A program made the translations under genes and the position numbers. From Dasypus novemcinctus (Eukaryota; Chordata; Mammalia; Cingulata; Dasypodidae), in assembly GCF_030445035.2 (NCBI RefSeq), contig NC_080677.1, positions 154,877,169 through 154,941,168 on the forward strand: DNA of 64,000 nt. The letters run 5' to 3'. The notes below the pieces were generated by a model that saw nothing but the letters and a program-made list of their open reading frames with translations, was not told the origin of the DNA and ran no database searches. How positions within the stretch are numbered: position 1 is the first letter of the stretch; each line of letters opens with the position of its first letter. Of this stretch, positions 20,801 through 32,085 are shown piece after piece.

Positions 20801-22460
20801 ATGAACTGCACTATTTGTGCATTTCCAGGGCTCTGAAAGTAATGGCTGTGCAAAGCAATGAAAAGCACACCCCTGCAGCACTCTGCTGTAAGATAAACGG
20901 ATGCTCCCTTCTACAAAGTACAAAATACCACCAACTCAAAAACTTAGCACAGGACGTGCTTCTCACAGGGACTGCCTATTCCTGGGTGGGTGGGTGGGAC
21001 ACATGTCCCACTGACAATCGCTGATTATGATTTATTAGTGGAGGAAAATTTGGAATTGAGCTTTCCTATTGGGACTTACTTGCATTAGCAAGCAATGCAG
21101 TTAGTAGTCCGTCTTTCAACAGTGAATGTATTTTCTCCACTTTTATATCTTTCTGATGAATTAAACGCTTATGTAAGGTGAGGGGTTGAAAACATTAGCT
21201 GCTGAATCTCTTAGTGGATCTGCTTTGCCAGATATGGCTCGATGGAAAAACACAGGAGCCGATTTTATATTGTTTCTCTGTCCTGAACAGTGATGCTTTC
21301 CTAATTCTGCAATGGGTGGATAATAACGAGTTCCTTGCCCTCCAGTTCTTTGAGCTGTTTTGAGCGAGGTCTGCTAATTGAATTCAGTTGTTTGCAGTTT
21401 TAAATGTTCCATGTTTTCTACGGAGCAAGAATATATTAAACTCAGGTCATCTGTCATCCAAGAAGAATTGGAGCCTGCGTTTTTATTACCAACTGGCTTA
21501 TGTTCCCTTTTATCCCAGACTTTTTTTTTCAAAATGTTTACAATGTAATTAAAAACAATCAAGTTAAATTATCTATTTGAACCAATCCCTTTAGGGGAAG
21601 ATTAAGGAGAAAAGGTGCCTACGATTGCTTCAGTTTTTGCTTAGCATTTCTGCCTTCTCACACAGAAATACATCATGTGTCTGCTCACCGAGAGCATTGC
21701 GAAATGCCACTGGTGATTTAACCATTACAAAATTTGTAATTAAATGTTCAAATGCTCACGTACATTCTCCCATTACAAATGATCATGGAGCTTGATTAAT
21801 GTCAGCTGTTTAGAAAGGGACCTGGCTTTGGTAATATTGTTTCCTGCAGTGCACACCTCTGGGGAAAACTATGATCTGAATCCTGAAGTCAGAACCAATT
21901 AAACTCTTCCCTTTTTCCCCACTGTAGCGTTGTGATGAGCCACATTTTTCAGTCCTAGTTCAAGCAGGCTTGTCAAGTCCCTGGGGCTTCTGCCTTCTGG
22001 GTGCTGCATGCCTCCTGCCAGCTGTGAAAAATCATTCCTTGTGAATGGTTGCATAATAGGGCAGGAAACCGATAAATCCACAGAGGCAGGGCCTCAGCGG
22101 GAGGTTCGGGGCATAAAGCTTATTCAGCATCGGGCTGGCCCCGCCTCACGACACAAGAGTATGGTAGCTTGGATGGTAAGGAAGGGTTTGAGAGTAAAGA
22201 AGTTGGGCAGCAGAAGAGGAGCAATGCTTCAAACAGAATTTGTCTTTTGGTTAATTAAATGCATAAGTAAATCCTTGAACAAGCAGCTGAATAAGAAGCA
22301 GCAAGCCATGGCCTTCGATCAAGTCGTTTTATTTTTTTAAGTTGGTTTTCATGATTCCCCAGATGATACATAGAAAGAACGCTAAGGTCCTGAGTTGCTC
22401 CTTTTGTGTAATTTTGCTTCATCTGACTTTCCTTCCTTTTTGGGCTATTAAACAACAACA
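20801..22460. other. AT-rich repeat-poor stretch, possible conserved non-coding element
   Basis: No gene and no named repeat. The interval 21700-21800 has an inverted repeat, ATTACAAA-A-TTTGTAAT, at 21724-21740, and another CATTACAAAT at 21771-21780, within sequence full of TAAT cores. Conservation with other mammals is not visible from one sequence. Confidence 0.3.
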
Positions 22461-22473
22461 AAAACCTACAGTG

Positions 22474-22810
22474 GGGAAGATGTGGCTCAAGCAATTGGGC
22501 TCCCACCTACCACGTGGGATTCCCTGGTTCGGTTCCCAGTGCCTCATAAAGAAGACAGCGAGCTGGTGCAATGGGCAGGCACAGCAAGCTGACACAACAA
22601 GGTGACACAACAAGAAACAGAAGAAGAAAAACATAGTGAGAGACAGAACAAAGCAGGGAAACAGAGGTGGCTCAAGTGATTAGTTGCCTCCCTCCCACAT
22701 CAGAGGGCCCAGGTTCCGTTCCTGGTGCCTCCTGAAAAACAAGGAAGATGAACAGACACAGCAAGTGCAAACAGTGAGGGGGTGGGGAGAAATAAATAAA
22801 TCTTAAAAAA
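22474..22810 (+). mobile_element. Dimeric DAS-type SINE, sense, with exact target duplication
   Basis: Two tRNA-like heads occur in series: GATGTGGCTCAAGCAATTGG near 22479 and AGGTGGCTCAAGTGATTAG near 22665, each followed by a B-box-like GGTTC(G/C)GTTCC. The element ends in AAATAAATAAATCTTAAAAA. The 13-base target duplication AAAACCTACAGTG is exact (22461-22473 and 22811-22823). Confidence 0.95.
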
Positions 22811-22823
22811 AAAACCTACAGTG

Positions 22824-23585
22824 TAATTAGGATCTAACAAATGAGTTGTCAAACGAAAGCTGCCTGCTCTTCCCAGGAGGCCTGTGGCCCGTCAGTTTGC
22901 TTTGGAGAATGAAAACAGCTCTGCCCTGCTGAGAATGAATGCAAAACCCAAATTTGCTACACAGATTGGATTTTTTTTCTGAAGACCCTGTTTTTGCATT
23001 TTCCTCCCTAACCTCAAGTGGGAAGTCCTTGGCAGGTTATGCAAAGACCAACATTTTTTTATTCCTCCTAATTTATAAAGTAATCGGGCATCAGGTGTTC
23101 AGTCTTGGAGGTGAGTGAAAATGGGCAAAACCATTGTAATGAGGCCTCCAGGAGCTGCCGTTCCCCTCACAGTTTCGGACACCAGGATTTGCATCCTGGT
23201 TAGCGCCGTTTATCAGTGTCAGCTCTGCAGAATCTGCTCCTTCGCTTTTCTCCTTTTGCTCCTCACATCAATATCTGTCAAAGTGATGCCTAAATCTTTA
23301 AGATGAGCCCAAATCCTCCTAGACAGTTCCCCAAAGTTCAGCAAATAATGGTCTTAAAAAAAATAAAAAGACAACGGGTTACTTGAGCAATACTTAGCTA
23401 ATTCTGCTCATGAATACTGTCTCGTTTTTCATCCCTGCAGCGAGGTGGCACACCCCTTGTATTTTCGGAGGGTAAGTTTCATTTGACCCCACGACCCTTC
23501 TCGACATATTCGCCTGCCAGGTGTTTCCAGCACCACACTGCAGGGAGTCCCCGCCTGCCTTCTGTGCTGAGCTGGGGAGGCCCCT
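22824..23585. other. Intergenic sequence, nothing assigned
   Basis: Non-coding with small frames only. No repeat is recognised. Confidence 0.35.
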
Positions 23586-23646
23586 GCCCAGGCTCCAAGC
23601 GCCCCCCCCCCATGCTGGCCCAGGCTCCAAGCGCCCCCCGATGCTG
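23586..23646 (+). repeat. Two-copy tandem duplication, about 30-bp unit
   Basis: The unit GCCCAGGCTCCAAGCGCCCC...ATGCTG occurs at 23586-23617 and 23618-23646, differing mainly in the length of the C run (32 and 29 bases). A partial third start, GCCCAGGCCAGGG, follows. Confidence 0.85.
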
Positions 23647-24730
23647 GCCCAGGCCAGGGCTGGAAGGGATCGGCTCACAGGCCCACCATGCCCAGGCTGG
23701 GGTGCGGGAATGTTCCAGAGAGCCCATCCGCCCTGCCACGTGGGCCCCTCAGGTGTCTGAGCGGGGTATAAGACCCCAGATAGCACAGGGCAGGAGGGGA
23801 AGTGTGGAGCAATTCTCCGGCGTGAGCACGCGGTGGGGAGGGGAAGCGGCCTGGGGAGAGCTGGCTTGCTCTGCCTCTGTGCTCAGGCTGCAGCTGCCCA
23901 AATGATGGCTCGGCGGAGAGCCCAGGTTACACTGACCCAGGGCCTTGCCCGATCGGAGCAACCCCACCCACCCTGCCACGGAAGGGCAGATGCTCGTGGG
24001 CCCCGCACAATCTGGACAAAACCTTACACTTCGGTCTAGAGTAAGGTTCGGAATGAGATGCCAGAAAACATCTTTCCCTTGGTTTGTCCACTATTTCCTC
24101 AGGATGGCCTGCGCGCTGTGCCTGCCGAGGGCAGAGGGGTGGCCGGTAGACCTTCTCCAGGGGCTGCGGGGTGGGGGGCGAGCTCGGAAGGACGAAGGAA
24201 ACACAGCGGACGTGGAGGAGGGCCCTGGGGAGTGGCAGAAAGTGTCGCCCCGTGGGGCTTCTCCAAGGCGATGCAATTAGAGCTCAGACCCCCAGGGCGG
24301 GCCACCTTGGGGAGAGCCAGCCCCACCCCAGGCAGGGATGGGCGCCGGGGAATGTGGAAGAGGAAAAAGCGGGTCTGAAAATGAGAAAGAGCAGGGGTGG
24401 CCTGAAAGGAGGGGGGCGATGTGGAGGGAGCGCATGGGGGTCCCCTGGGGGCGCGGGGGTCCCAGAAGTCTGCAGGCACCTCCTCCCGGGAGCACAACGA
24501 GGAGGGCCTGAACTGAAACTGCCCCTTCCTGGCGCTCTGGGGAGAACCCCACCAGTACCTCGGGGCCCGGGAGGGCGGCTGCGGGAAGGGAGCCTCCCCC
24601 AGCGAGGCGCAGGGTCCCCTGAAAAGCCCCGAGCTGGCGGGAAGTGCACCTCGCCTGGACACCGGGGCGGCACGGGGCTGGAAGGCCGTGCGTTCTCCAC
24701 CCGGCAGCCTTATCTGGAAGCCGAGCTGGG
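23647..24730. other. GC- and CpG-rich stretch without a supported gene
   Basis: Open frames up to 211 codons (24171-24806 +) face frames of 138 and 187 codons on the other strand over the same bases, which is what GC-rich DNA gives by chance. It could be a CpG island or promoter for an unknown transcript; no splice or coding signature is visible. Confidence 0.35.
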
Positions 24731-24960
24731 GTTTTCAGCTAAGTGTGCACTGAAGGATAATTACCATCATGTGTTACCTGAGATTACAGGGTTGTGTTCC
24801 CACTAATGACGCCAGGAGAACCAAGCCGTTTGTTAATATTTAATCAGTCTCCTGGCTTAACAATCGGATAAATGAGGTGTGTAATTACACAATTATAAAA
24901 GACATTTCAGATAGGAGCGGAGCTGGTATTAATGCTGCAGGTGAAAGCGGGTGGCAGTGG
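24731..24960. other. AT-rich island with a perfect TAATTA palindrome
   Basis: TGTGTAATTACACA (24878-24891) is a perfect 14-base palindrome centred on TAATTA, a paired homeodomain-type core. It sits among ATTAATATTT-like and CACTAATGACG sequences, directly after the GC-rich stretch. A regulatory role is an inference only. Confidence 0.3.
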
Positions 24961-25148
24961 ACCGCTGGGTCATTTCAGAGCTATGGCCACTGGAGCCCCT
25001 CGGAGGGGGGTCTCCCGTATGAAATCCTAAGCTCCCATCCCAAACACTTTGCCGGTGTGGACTTCCCTCTGTTCTTTCAGGATCCTCAGTACTGCACATC
25101 AGGCCAGCTGTGTGGCTGAGGTCACAGATCGCGGTCGCTGGAGTATTT

Positions 25149-25565
25149 TTTTTTCTTCTTTTTTTTTTTTAAAGATTGATTTATTTCTCTCCCATCCCCC
25201 ACCCCGGTTGTCTGTTCTCTGTGTCTATTTGCTGCATTGTCTTTGTCCGCTTCTGTTGTGCTGCTGTTGTCAGCGGCACGGAAATCTGTGTTTCTTTTTG
25301 TTGCGTCATCTTGTTTTGTCAGCTCTCCGTGTGTGTGGTGCCATTCCTGGGCAGGCTGCACTTTCTTTCGCGCTGGGCGGCTCTCCTTATGGGGTGCTCT
25401 CCTTGCGCGTGGGGCTCCCATACACGGGGGACACCCCTGCGTGGCAGGGCACTCCTTGCGCGCATCAGCACTGCGCATGGGCCAGCTCCACACGGGTCAA
25501 GGAGGCCCGGGGTTTGAACTGCGGACCTCCCATGTGGTAGACGGACGCCCTAACCACTGGGCCAA
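25149..25565 (-). mobile_element. Long DAS-type SINE, antisense, with exact target duplication
   Basis: A T run, then TTGATTTATTTCTCTCCCAT, begin the antisense tail; the head at the high end reads GGTTTGAACTGCGGACCTCC and CCTAACCACTGGGCCAA. The 11-base duplication CTGGAGTATTT is exact (25138-25148 and 25566-25576). Frames up to 163 codons inside it are products of the SINE body. Confidence 0.95.
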
Positions 25566-25576
25566 CTGGAGTATTT

Positions 25577-25914
25577 AAATGGGGCTGAGGAGACGGCTCC
25601 AGAGTTTTCTTAATTGCATTCAGAGGGTAGGTTTAGTAGCTTGGTGCTTGTTGGGTTGATTCTTTGGGGATTTTGCTTAATATTTGGGAGGTCCACACCA
25701 GTGCCTCAGTGAAAAATGCCATTTTCTGAAGGAGAGGCCTGGATAGTTGATGAGCCGACGGCTCCCCATAGCTAACGCCAGAGAACGGAGCACACAGTCG
25801 AGAGCCACTGGCACTTCCAGCACCCAGGCTACAGATGATATCAACCAGGGCGATGGCAGTTCAGGGATCTGAATCTGAACGATGAGTGTGACATTTATTA
25901 CGGTCAGGTGTATA
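25577..25914. other. Intergenic sequence, nothing assigned
   Basis: No gene or recognisable repeat. Confidence 0.35.
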
Positions 25915-25934
25915 CCCCCCCCCCCCCCCCCCCC
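25915..25934 (+). repeat. Poly(C) run, 20 bases
   Basis: Twenty consecutive C residues follow GGTGTATA. The length is likely to vary between alleles and to be error-prone in sequencing. Confidence 0.95.
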
Positions 25935-26439
25935 GTGGCATTCGGCACAGGTGCAAAGAAGTCCTGCCCCCTTTGTGCCTTTTGTTGAGCTGGTTAAGAC
26001 TTTCCCAGCCTCACACGTGCTCCGTGCCAGGAATGCATTATTGACACCTAACGCTGCCCCATCCCACCTCCCCGCCCCACCCCCAGCCGCCCGGCGCCAC
26101 CCCCTCCTCCAGGGCTGGGGCTCCCCTGGGCTTCATGCTCCTTCCTTTCTTCCTGGGCCTGGGGAGGGTGCTTTAAGGTGTTGCTCCTCACTTCTCTAGA
26201 ACATTCCTCAGAATTCACGTCCAGGACCCCTCCTCAGGCCTGAGCCTTCCCCGAGGACAATGGCTTGGTGGTGCTTCAGAGGTGATAACAAAGGGAAAGG
26301 AATCTGGGGACGGGACGTCTTGGCTCATTGTGAGCCTCAAACATCACCCCCTCTTTGAGGCTCTCCCCAGCTTGTTGAGGCAGAGGGCATCTCCCCTTGC
26401 TGGGGGGTCCCCATGAGGCTGATGGCAGGTGGGGAAAAT

Positions 26440-26595
26440 ATGGTTTTGGGAGCCGGGCAGATCTGGTCTTGAATTCTGGCTCTGCCACTTTCCATCAGGC
26501 AGAGCAGGGAGCCAGCCACCCTCCTGTGACCTCTTTCCTCCATGAAGATGGGTGGTACTGCCTCAATCAGAGGCTCTTGGGGGGCACGTAGATGA
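26440..26595 (+). repeat. MIR SINE
   Basis: TTGGGAGCCGGGCAGATCTG, then TTGAATTCTGGCTCTGCCAC, then CTCCATGAAGATGGGTGGTA, follow the MIR order from the tRNA-like 5' part into the core. Confidence 0.7.
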
Positions 26596-27127
26596 GCAGC
26601 CCAGCCCTGTGGAGGCATTCCAGACGTGGAGCTTTCTTCTCCTCGTTCCAGAGCTCCCCATTCTGGCTAGGGATTGAAGGCAGAGTGAGCGCTGGTTCAT
26701 CTTTGGGTTTCAGCTCTTAAGAGAATTCAAGGCCCACTGGTTCTTTTTTATTACTTTGTTTGTTGGGCCCACAAATTCTTAAAGAAGAAAAAGAGCCTGG
26801 AAATAATTCTAGGCTCTTCTGTTTTTTACCATTGTTCCTACAGCTTTGCACAGAAAATCAAAGCTTCACTTTTAAATATCTTCTTAAACCTGAGATAAAA
26901 TGCCAGATTAGAACGCTTCCGCCTCACCTTTCGATGAGGACGAGTGACCTGAATGAATGCTAGTTACATCCCTTCTTAGACTTCCAGGCTTCCCGATCAG
27001 TGTCTTCCGCAGGTATGTGATTGCAAGGCAGGGTCACCGTTGTCCCATAATCATCGCCCTTGGACCAGGTTCACAGCAGACACACCTTATACCCAAGTTC
27101 ATCCAGAGTGGGGCATATGACCAGAAA
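26596..27127. other. Intergenic sequence, nothing assigned
   Basis: AT-moderate, with only short frames and no named repeat. Confidence 0.35.
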
Positions 27128-27137
27128 GTTTGTGGTG

Positions 27138-27495
27138 AGGGAAGCTGATGTGGCTCAAGCAGTAGGGTGCCCGCCTACCACACGGGAGGTCCCAGGTTTG
27201 GTTCCCGGTGCCACCTAAAGAGGACGAGCAAGACAGTGAGCTGACATGACGGGCCGGTGCAGCAAGCTGACGCAACAATTTGATGCAACGAAGAGACACA
27301 GCGAGCAAACACAATGTGAGATACAGCAAGTGGGAGCAGAAGTGCCTCGAGCCATTGGGCGCCACCCACCCACACAGGAGGTCTCAGGTTCAGTTCCCAG
27401 TGCCTCCAAAAAAAAAATAAGAGTGTACAACAAACAGACACAAAGAGCAGACAGCGAGCACAAACAACAAGGGGCAGGGGGAGAAATAAATAAAT
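27138..27495 (+). mobile_element. Dimeric DAS-type SINE, sense, with exact target duplication
   Basis: The first head is GCTGATGTGGCTCAAGCAGT with GGTTTGGTTCCCGGTGCC. A second head-like unit begins near 27340 (GTGCCTCGAGCCATTGGGC) with GGTTCAGTTCCCAGTGCC. The tail is GAGAAATAAATAAAT. The exact duplication GTTTGTGGTG lies at 27128-27137 and 27496-27505. Confidence 0.95.
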
Positions 27496-27505
27496 GTTTG
27501 TGGTG

Positions 27506-28179
27506 TAGACTCATCCGTCTCCACACATGGGTCCCATCTCCACAGAAGGTCAACCCGTGACTTCCTGCATCCAAAGTGGCGCATTAAGCAGAAACACAGT
27601 TGGGGGCTGGGTCAGAACATTTCTTAACCTATTTGCACTTAAATTGTTGAGGGTGCCAGAGGAGTTGTCTCATGATCACCGCTAAGTATTTGGGGAGGTG
27701 AGCAGGTGAACCTGGCAGCAACCTGAGTTGCTGTTACAAGGTTGAGGGGGTAGATCTTCCTTAAGCACAAAAAGAAAAACCCTGGTCAATCAGAGGTTTG
27801 ACCAAGGAGGAAACACAGCGGCGAACGGGCGCCCACGTCTCGCTCATGTGCCCGTGCCCTTTCCGCTTTGCTCACCTCTGCCTCCCCTGTGCTCCGACCC
27901 GCTGGTCCTTCTCACCAGGCAGGTGCTGAAAGGCAGTTCTAAATTAAGAAAATAATGTTGCAAGGCGCTTGGAAGAGAGTCCATCTTCTCCCCTCAACAT
28001 CCCCACCCACCACCTGGGTTTACTTAACCATTTGGGGCTGGGAGGGACTTGTTCCCTCTGGCCAGCGTCCAGTGGCTGTCGCAACCTGGTCACGCACACG
28101 TGAGGAAGGGGTGGCTTCATGCTGCGTGGCCGGCAGGAGACGCGGAGGCGAACCTGTGGAGCGTCCGCCCGCCTGAGCG
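27506..28179. other. Intergenic sequence, nothing assigned
   Basis: Mixed composition, GC-rich toward 28.1 kb. Small frames only. Confidence 0.35.
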
Positions 28180-28350
28180 CGGCACATAGGTTACCTCCTC
28201 AAAGCTCGCCGCAGCCCTCTGAGGGAGGTATTCTTGTTATCCCCACTTCACAGAAGAGGAAACTGAGTCACCGAGAGGGAGGCAGGTGCACTCAAGAGTC
28301 TATTGTTACACAAGCAGGCCCCTGCCTCTTAAGCCACCCCGAGAGAGCTC
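28180..28350 (-). repeat. MIR SINE, antisense
   Basis: GAGGGAGGTATTCTTGTTAT, then CCCCACTTCACAGAAGAGGA and AACTGAGTCACCGAGAGGGA, then CCTCTTAAGCCACCCC, follow the antisense MIR sequence nearly end to end. Confidence 0.8.
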
Positions 28351-28949
28351 CCTCTCTCTGAACCGCCCACTTGCTGGCCCACAGGCCTCGCCAAGGCCCT
28401 TGTCCAGACCTACTGACCTCCCAGGGGCCTTAAGAGGGTCCCCAGGATGAAGGCCTGGCCAGGGTCTGGAGGCTCTTTCCCCCGCCTCACCCTCCTCGCC
28501 TTCCCCAGCCACCGGGCGAGCCGCGGCCAGCTGGCCTCTCACACGTGCCAGCCCGTGCCTGGCCTGCAGCCCTCTGTCTGGGGCAGCCGCCTGTCCATCC
28601 GCTTCCCGGCAGGCCTGCCGTGTCCTGGAGAAGGAGGAGGAAAGAGAGGGGTTGCCAACTGGCCCATGATCTCGACACACCACAGCAGAATGAGGGGCTT
28701 GGGGGATGGCAGAGCTCTGTAATGCGCGTGTTGTGCCGATTTGAGGACACAGACTGGCGGGATTTTTCTGTGCGATGCTGATCTTACCTGAGAAATGTCC
28801 TACAGCAATTTCAACTTTTGGTGATGGTACTTGGGAGTATTTTTTCTGAGTTTCTTCTACGTATTTATTTAAATGTTAAATTGTGCTGAGTGTCATTTGT
28901 TATAACCTAGACCACCTGCTATTATAGTTGTTAAATGCACATCTTTCTC
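28351..28949. other. GC-rich intergenic sequence, nothing assigned
   Basis: Frames on both strands overlap at 28306-28781. None resembles a protein family. Confidence 0.35.
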
Positions 28950-29065
28950 TTCTATAAGACAGGAGCTCCTGGGGACAGCATCCTCTTCATCTCTGCATCC
29001 CCTTCCTTGAGCTTGGCATACAGTAGGAGCTCAGAAGTGTCAGTGGACCAGGTAATTGGATTTAT
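28950..29065 (+). repeat. L2-type 3' tail
   Basis: GAGCTCCTGGGGACAGCATC, then CATCTCTGCATCCCCTTCCT, then TTGGCATACAGTAGGAGCTC, match the L2 3'-end sequence ('gagctccttgagggcaggg', 'ttgtatccccagcacc', 'ggcacatagtaggcgctca'). Confidence 0.65.
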
Positions 29066-29661
29066 ACAAGGTCTCACATTCAAGTGGCAGAAATGGGAGA
29101 GGAAAGAAAAGGGCTCACCAGCAGGCCTGTCGAAGATGAACTTTCTCTCTTGGAATTATCCCCAGACCTAAGCCGGCGATCCCAGAAGCCACCAGCGTCG
29201 CACACTTTAAAGTCCGGCAGAGCTGGCGTCCCTTTACCCCCTCGCCTCCAGGGCCCCCTTCCCTTGCCCACTCCTGCAATCCCCACTCCCTTCCAGCTTC
29301 GCCATCTGCTCACTGACCTAACCCAAGAAGCCCGGCCTCAGCCTGCGCTGGCTGGCTGGTGACCGGGTGTTGATGTGGACGCTTCAGACCGCCTGTTTGT
29401 GCATCTTTTAAAAGGAGGGGCATCCTTTTGTCCATGGTGAGAAATACTGTGTTTCTTTGCCATGACCTTCCTGAAAATGAGCCTTATATTCGTCAGGACA
29501 GGTTACCGTGACAGAAACCCAATTCAAACCATCTCAAACAGAAAGTAAGGCGGGGATGGACAAGGCATTGCTCACCTGGCCAAAAAGCACAGGTAGCTGC
29601 CTCAGGGGTTGAAACGTCCTTGTCAAGGCTCCAGCTCTTGCCCCGTCCCTTGGCCTTGTTG
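29066..29661. other. Intergenic sequence, nothing assigned
   Basis: Short frames on both strands and no named repeat. Confidence 0.35.
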
Positions 29662-29666
29662 GATCC

Positions 29667-30219
29667 TGTATTAGTCAGCCAAAGTGATGCCAATGCTGAG
29701 TACAGAAGTCTGTTGGCTTTTATAAAGGGTGTTTATTTGGGGTAAAAGCTGACAGTTACCAGGCCCTAACAAGTCCAACTCAAGGCTGCTTTCTCACCAA
29801 AGTCTGTTGCCGCGTACTGAAGCAAGATGGCGGGTGAGCTCTGCCTGGCCTCTCAGGCCTTCTCAGCTGCTCTGTTCTCTTTGACTGCAAATTATCAAGC
29901 AAATGGCTCATTTCTCTTCCTGGGTAATTAGCTGTTGGAGCCTTCTTCTTTCTGTCACATGGCAGAACTGAAATGACCAAGTTCCCTCCTCTTCTGTATG
30001 TCTTCTTGAGTGAGTATCCATTTATCTCAGGACAGGGACTCAACCTGAGTCATGCCTTGCTGACGTGGTCGCATCAAAGCCCTAATCATGACAGGTAATT
30101 AATCAAAGACTTCTCCGTAAATCTAATACAATCAAAGGGTGTCCCACCCAGAAGAATAGGTTATTTAAAAACATAATCCTTCTCTTTTTGGGATTCACAA
30201 ATAATCTCCAACTGTCAGT
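29667..30219 (-). mobile_element. Solo LTR of an ERVL/MaLR-like family, antisense
   Basis: It starts TGTATTAGTCAGCCAAAGTG and shares this end with the copies at 31516 and (inverted) 33810. The 5-base direct repeat GATCC flanks it exactly at 29662-29666 and 30220-30224, the length expected for ERVL/MaLR integration. The middle is diverged from the other copies. No coding region is present. Confidence 0.7.
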
Positions 30220-30224
30220 GATCC

Positions 30225-31510
30225 ATTCTCCCTCCTCTCTGCATGGACCGACGAGGTGGACGCTGCGGCCCCAGGCCTGCCCCGGCCTGGCGGCTCACGA
30301 TCGCAGAGGGGAGAGGACTTCCCAGTTGGCCAGCAGACGTCCATGCAGCTCCTGGCCGTGGGCTGGCCCCTGCCCAAGCCTAGGTCACATGCCTGCCCTC
30401 GGTCTGGGGTGGGGGGTGCAGTGGGAAATGAGTAGAGTGAGCCCTGCCCAAACAGAGCAGGACTGTTCTAGAATGGAGGCGGTGGCTCCCTGAAGGCAGG
30501 CAGGCTGGACGACCAGCTGTCCATTCCAACAACGCCGTCCTCAGACCTCCTCTCACCTCCTTGGAGCTAGAGAAGAGTTTCTAAGGAAGGCATTTCACCT
30601 GGCAAACCAAGAGCACCAGGGACTCCTTCTCCACGTGTGGGGAGTGGGAGCAGTGGCAGTTGTCCTGAGCACGCCCTGGGCTTCTCTCAGGCTCTGGCAG
30701 TGACCTTGGCTGCAATGACCGGCTCTGCCTGTTGAAGAAAGGCTCCACCCCGGGGGGAACTGGGAGGAGGTCCTCAGAGTCCAGCTCCAGGTCCAGCTCT
30801 TCCAAAGGTTATCAGCCAGAAGCCCTTCCTCTCTGGCAGAAATATTTATCCTGCATTGGCAAAGGCCAGCAGGGCCTTGGGCATCTTTCCCTGCACCCCG
30901 ACTTGAGGCCAGAGGCCTTGGGGAGGGGGCTGCTGCCGAGCTGGTGCCACCCCCAGGGCAGAGTTGGTACTGGCACCCTGGGGGAGGGGGGCTAGGAGAT
31001 GTCACGACTAAGAAAGCAGAGCCACGCGGGCTCTGACCGCCACTTCACACAGTCCACATCCTCCGGGCCCCGCCGGGCGTTATCCCATCCGGGTCCCTGA
31101 GCTCCCAAGTGACTCCCCAGGGCCACCCGGCTGCCCAGCCCCTGAATGAGCCTCCTTCCAAGAGGCGCCCTGCTTGCCTCTTGCGCCGCTGGCCAGCTGG
31201 CCAGTACGTCCCGCTGCGCTCTCAAGTTGGTCTCCTGCTTCTGCCAAGCGCGCCCAGGGCTCCGGCCTGCTGGGGCCGTAGCTGGGTTTTAGGGCTCGGC
31301 TCAGTCAGCGTGGAATCAGGGGGCGTAGGCAGCCTGCAGGTCTGCCTAGGGGACTGCTGCCTCCCATCCACCTGCTCTCCACTCGGCCCAGTTAGGCACT
31401 CGCGTACACTCGCACAGTGCACACACACGGCGCTTCTCTCTCACCCATGGGATGTGCTCGGGGGATGCCTCGGACCCATAATCCTATGTCGTAACTTAAA
31501 ATAGAAAAGG
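30225..31510. other. GC-moderate intergenic sequence, nothing assigned
   Basis: Frames of 60-136 codons on both strands overlap one another. No domain or repeat is seen. Confidence 0.35.
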
Positions 31511-31515
31511 GGGGC

Positions 31516-32013
31516 TGTATTAGCCAAAGGGTGCTGATTCAAAATACCAGAAATGGGTTGGTTTATATAAACAGTATTTATTTGGGGTAGGAGCTTACAG
31601 ATACCAGCCATAAGCATAGAAGTTATTTCCCTCATCACAGTCTATTTTCACGTGTTGGAGCAAGATGGCTGCTGACAGCTGTGAGGGTTCAGGCTTCCTG
31701 GGTTCCTCCCTTCCAGGGTCTTGCTTCTCTCTGGGTTCAAGTTTCCTTCCTTCCCAGGGCTTGCTTCTTCCTGGGCTCAGCGTTCCTCTCTTCTCAGGGC
31801 TTGCTTCGCTTTTCTCTGTGAGCATACTTCCTGGGGCGCCAACTTAAGGCTTCAGCATCAAACTCCAACATCAAAACCCTAACATTAAAAACCCTCAACT
31901 CAGTCCTTTGCCATGCCTTTTATCTGTGAGTCCCCACCCACCAGGTGCAGATCAGATTACAAACGTACTCCAATATCTGTTTTTGGAATTCATAACCATA
32001 TCAAACTGCTACA
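31516..32013 (-). mobile_element. Solo LTR, same family, antisense, with internal 40-bp tandem units
   Basis: It runs from TGTATTAGCCAAAGG to CATATCAAACTGCTACA, so it has TG...CA ends. The flanks GGGGC (31511-31515) and GGAGC (32014-32018) agree at four of five bases. Within it CAGGG(T)CTTGCTTC recurs at about 31714, 31755 and 31795, a 40-base tandem array. The CAAGATGGCTGC-type stretch near 31661 is shared in position with CAAGATGGCGGG in the 29667 copy. Confidence 0.75.
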
Positions 32014-32085
32014 GGAGCAGATGCAGCTCAAGTGATTGAGCGCCTGCTTCCTGTGTGCAAAAGTCCTGAGTTCAGTTCCTGGTAC
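32014..32085 (+). mobile_element. DAS-type SINE head, sense
   Basis: GAGCAGATGCAGCTCAAGTG is followed by GAGTTCAGTTCCTGGTACCT. It is truncated after the tRNA-like head and joined directly to an antisense SINE. It abuts the end of the LTR at 32013. Confidence 0.75.

Noticed and set aside
24171..24806. 211-codon + frame with long opposite frames
   Set aside because: Frames of 187 and 138 codons oppose it and the product is low-complexity; no family resemblance.
25049..25578. Frames of 113-163 codons with Cys- and Leu-rich products, also at 9723-10262, 19175-19502, 41915-42351, 57291-57698 and 60243-60629
   Set aside because: All six sets lie in long DAS SINE copies and give the same repeated protein pattern; they are translations of the SINE body.
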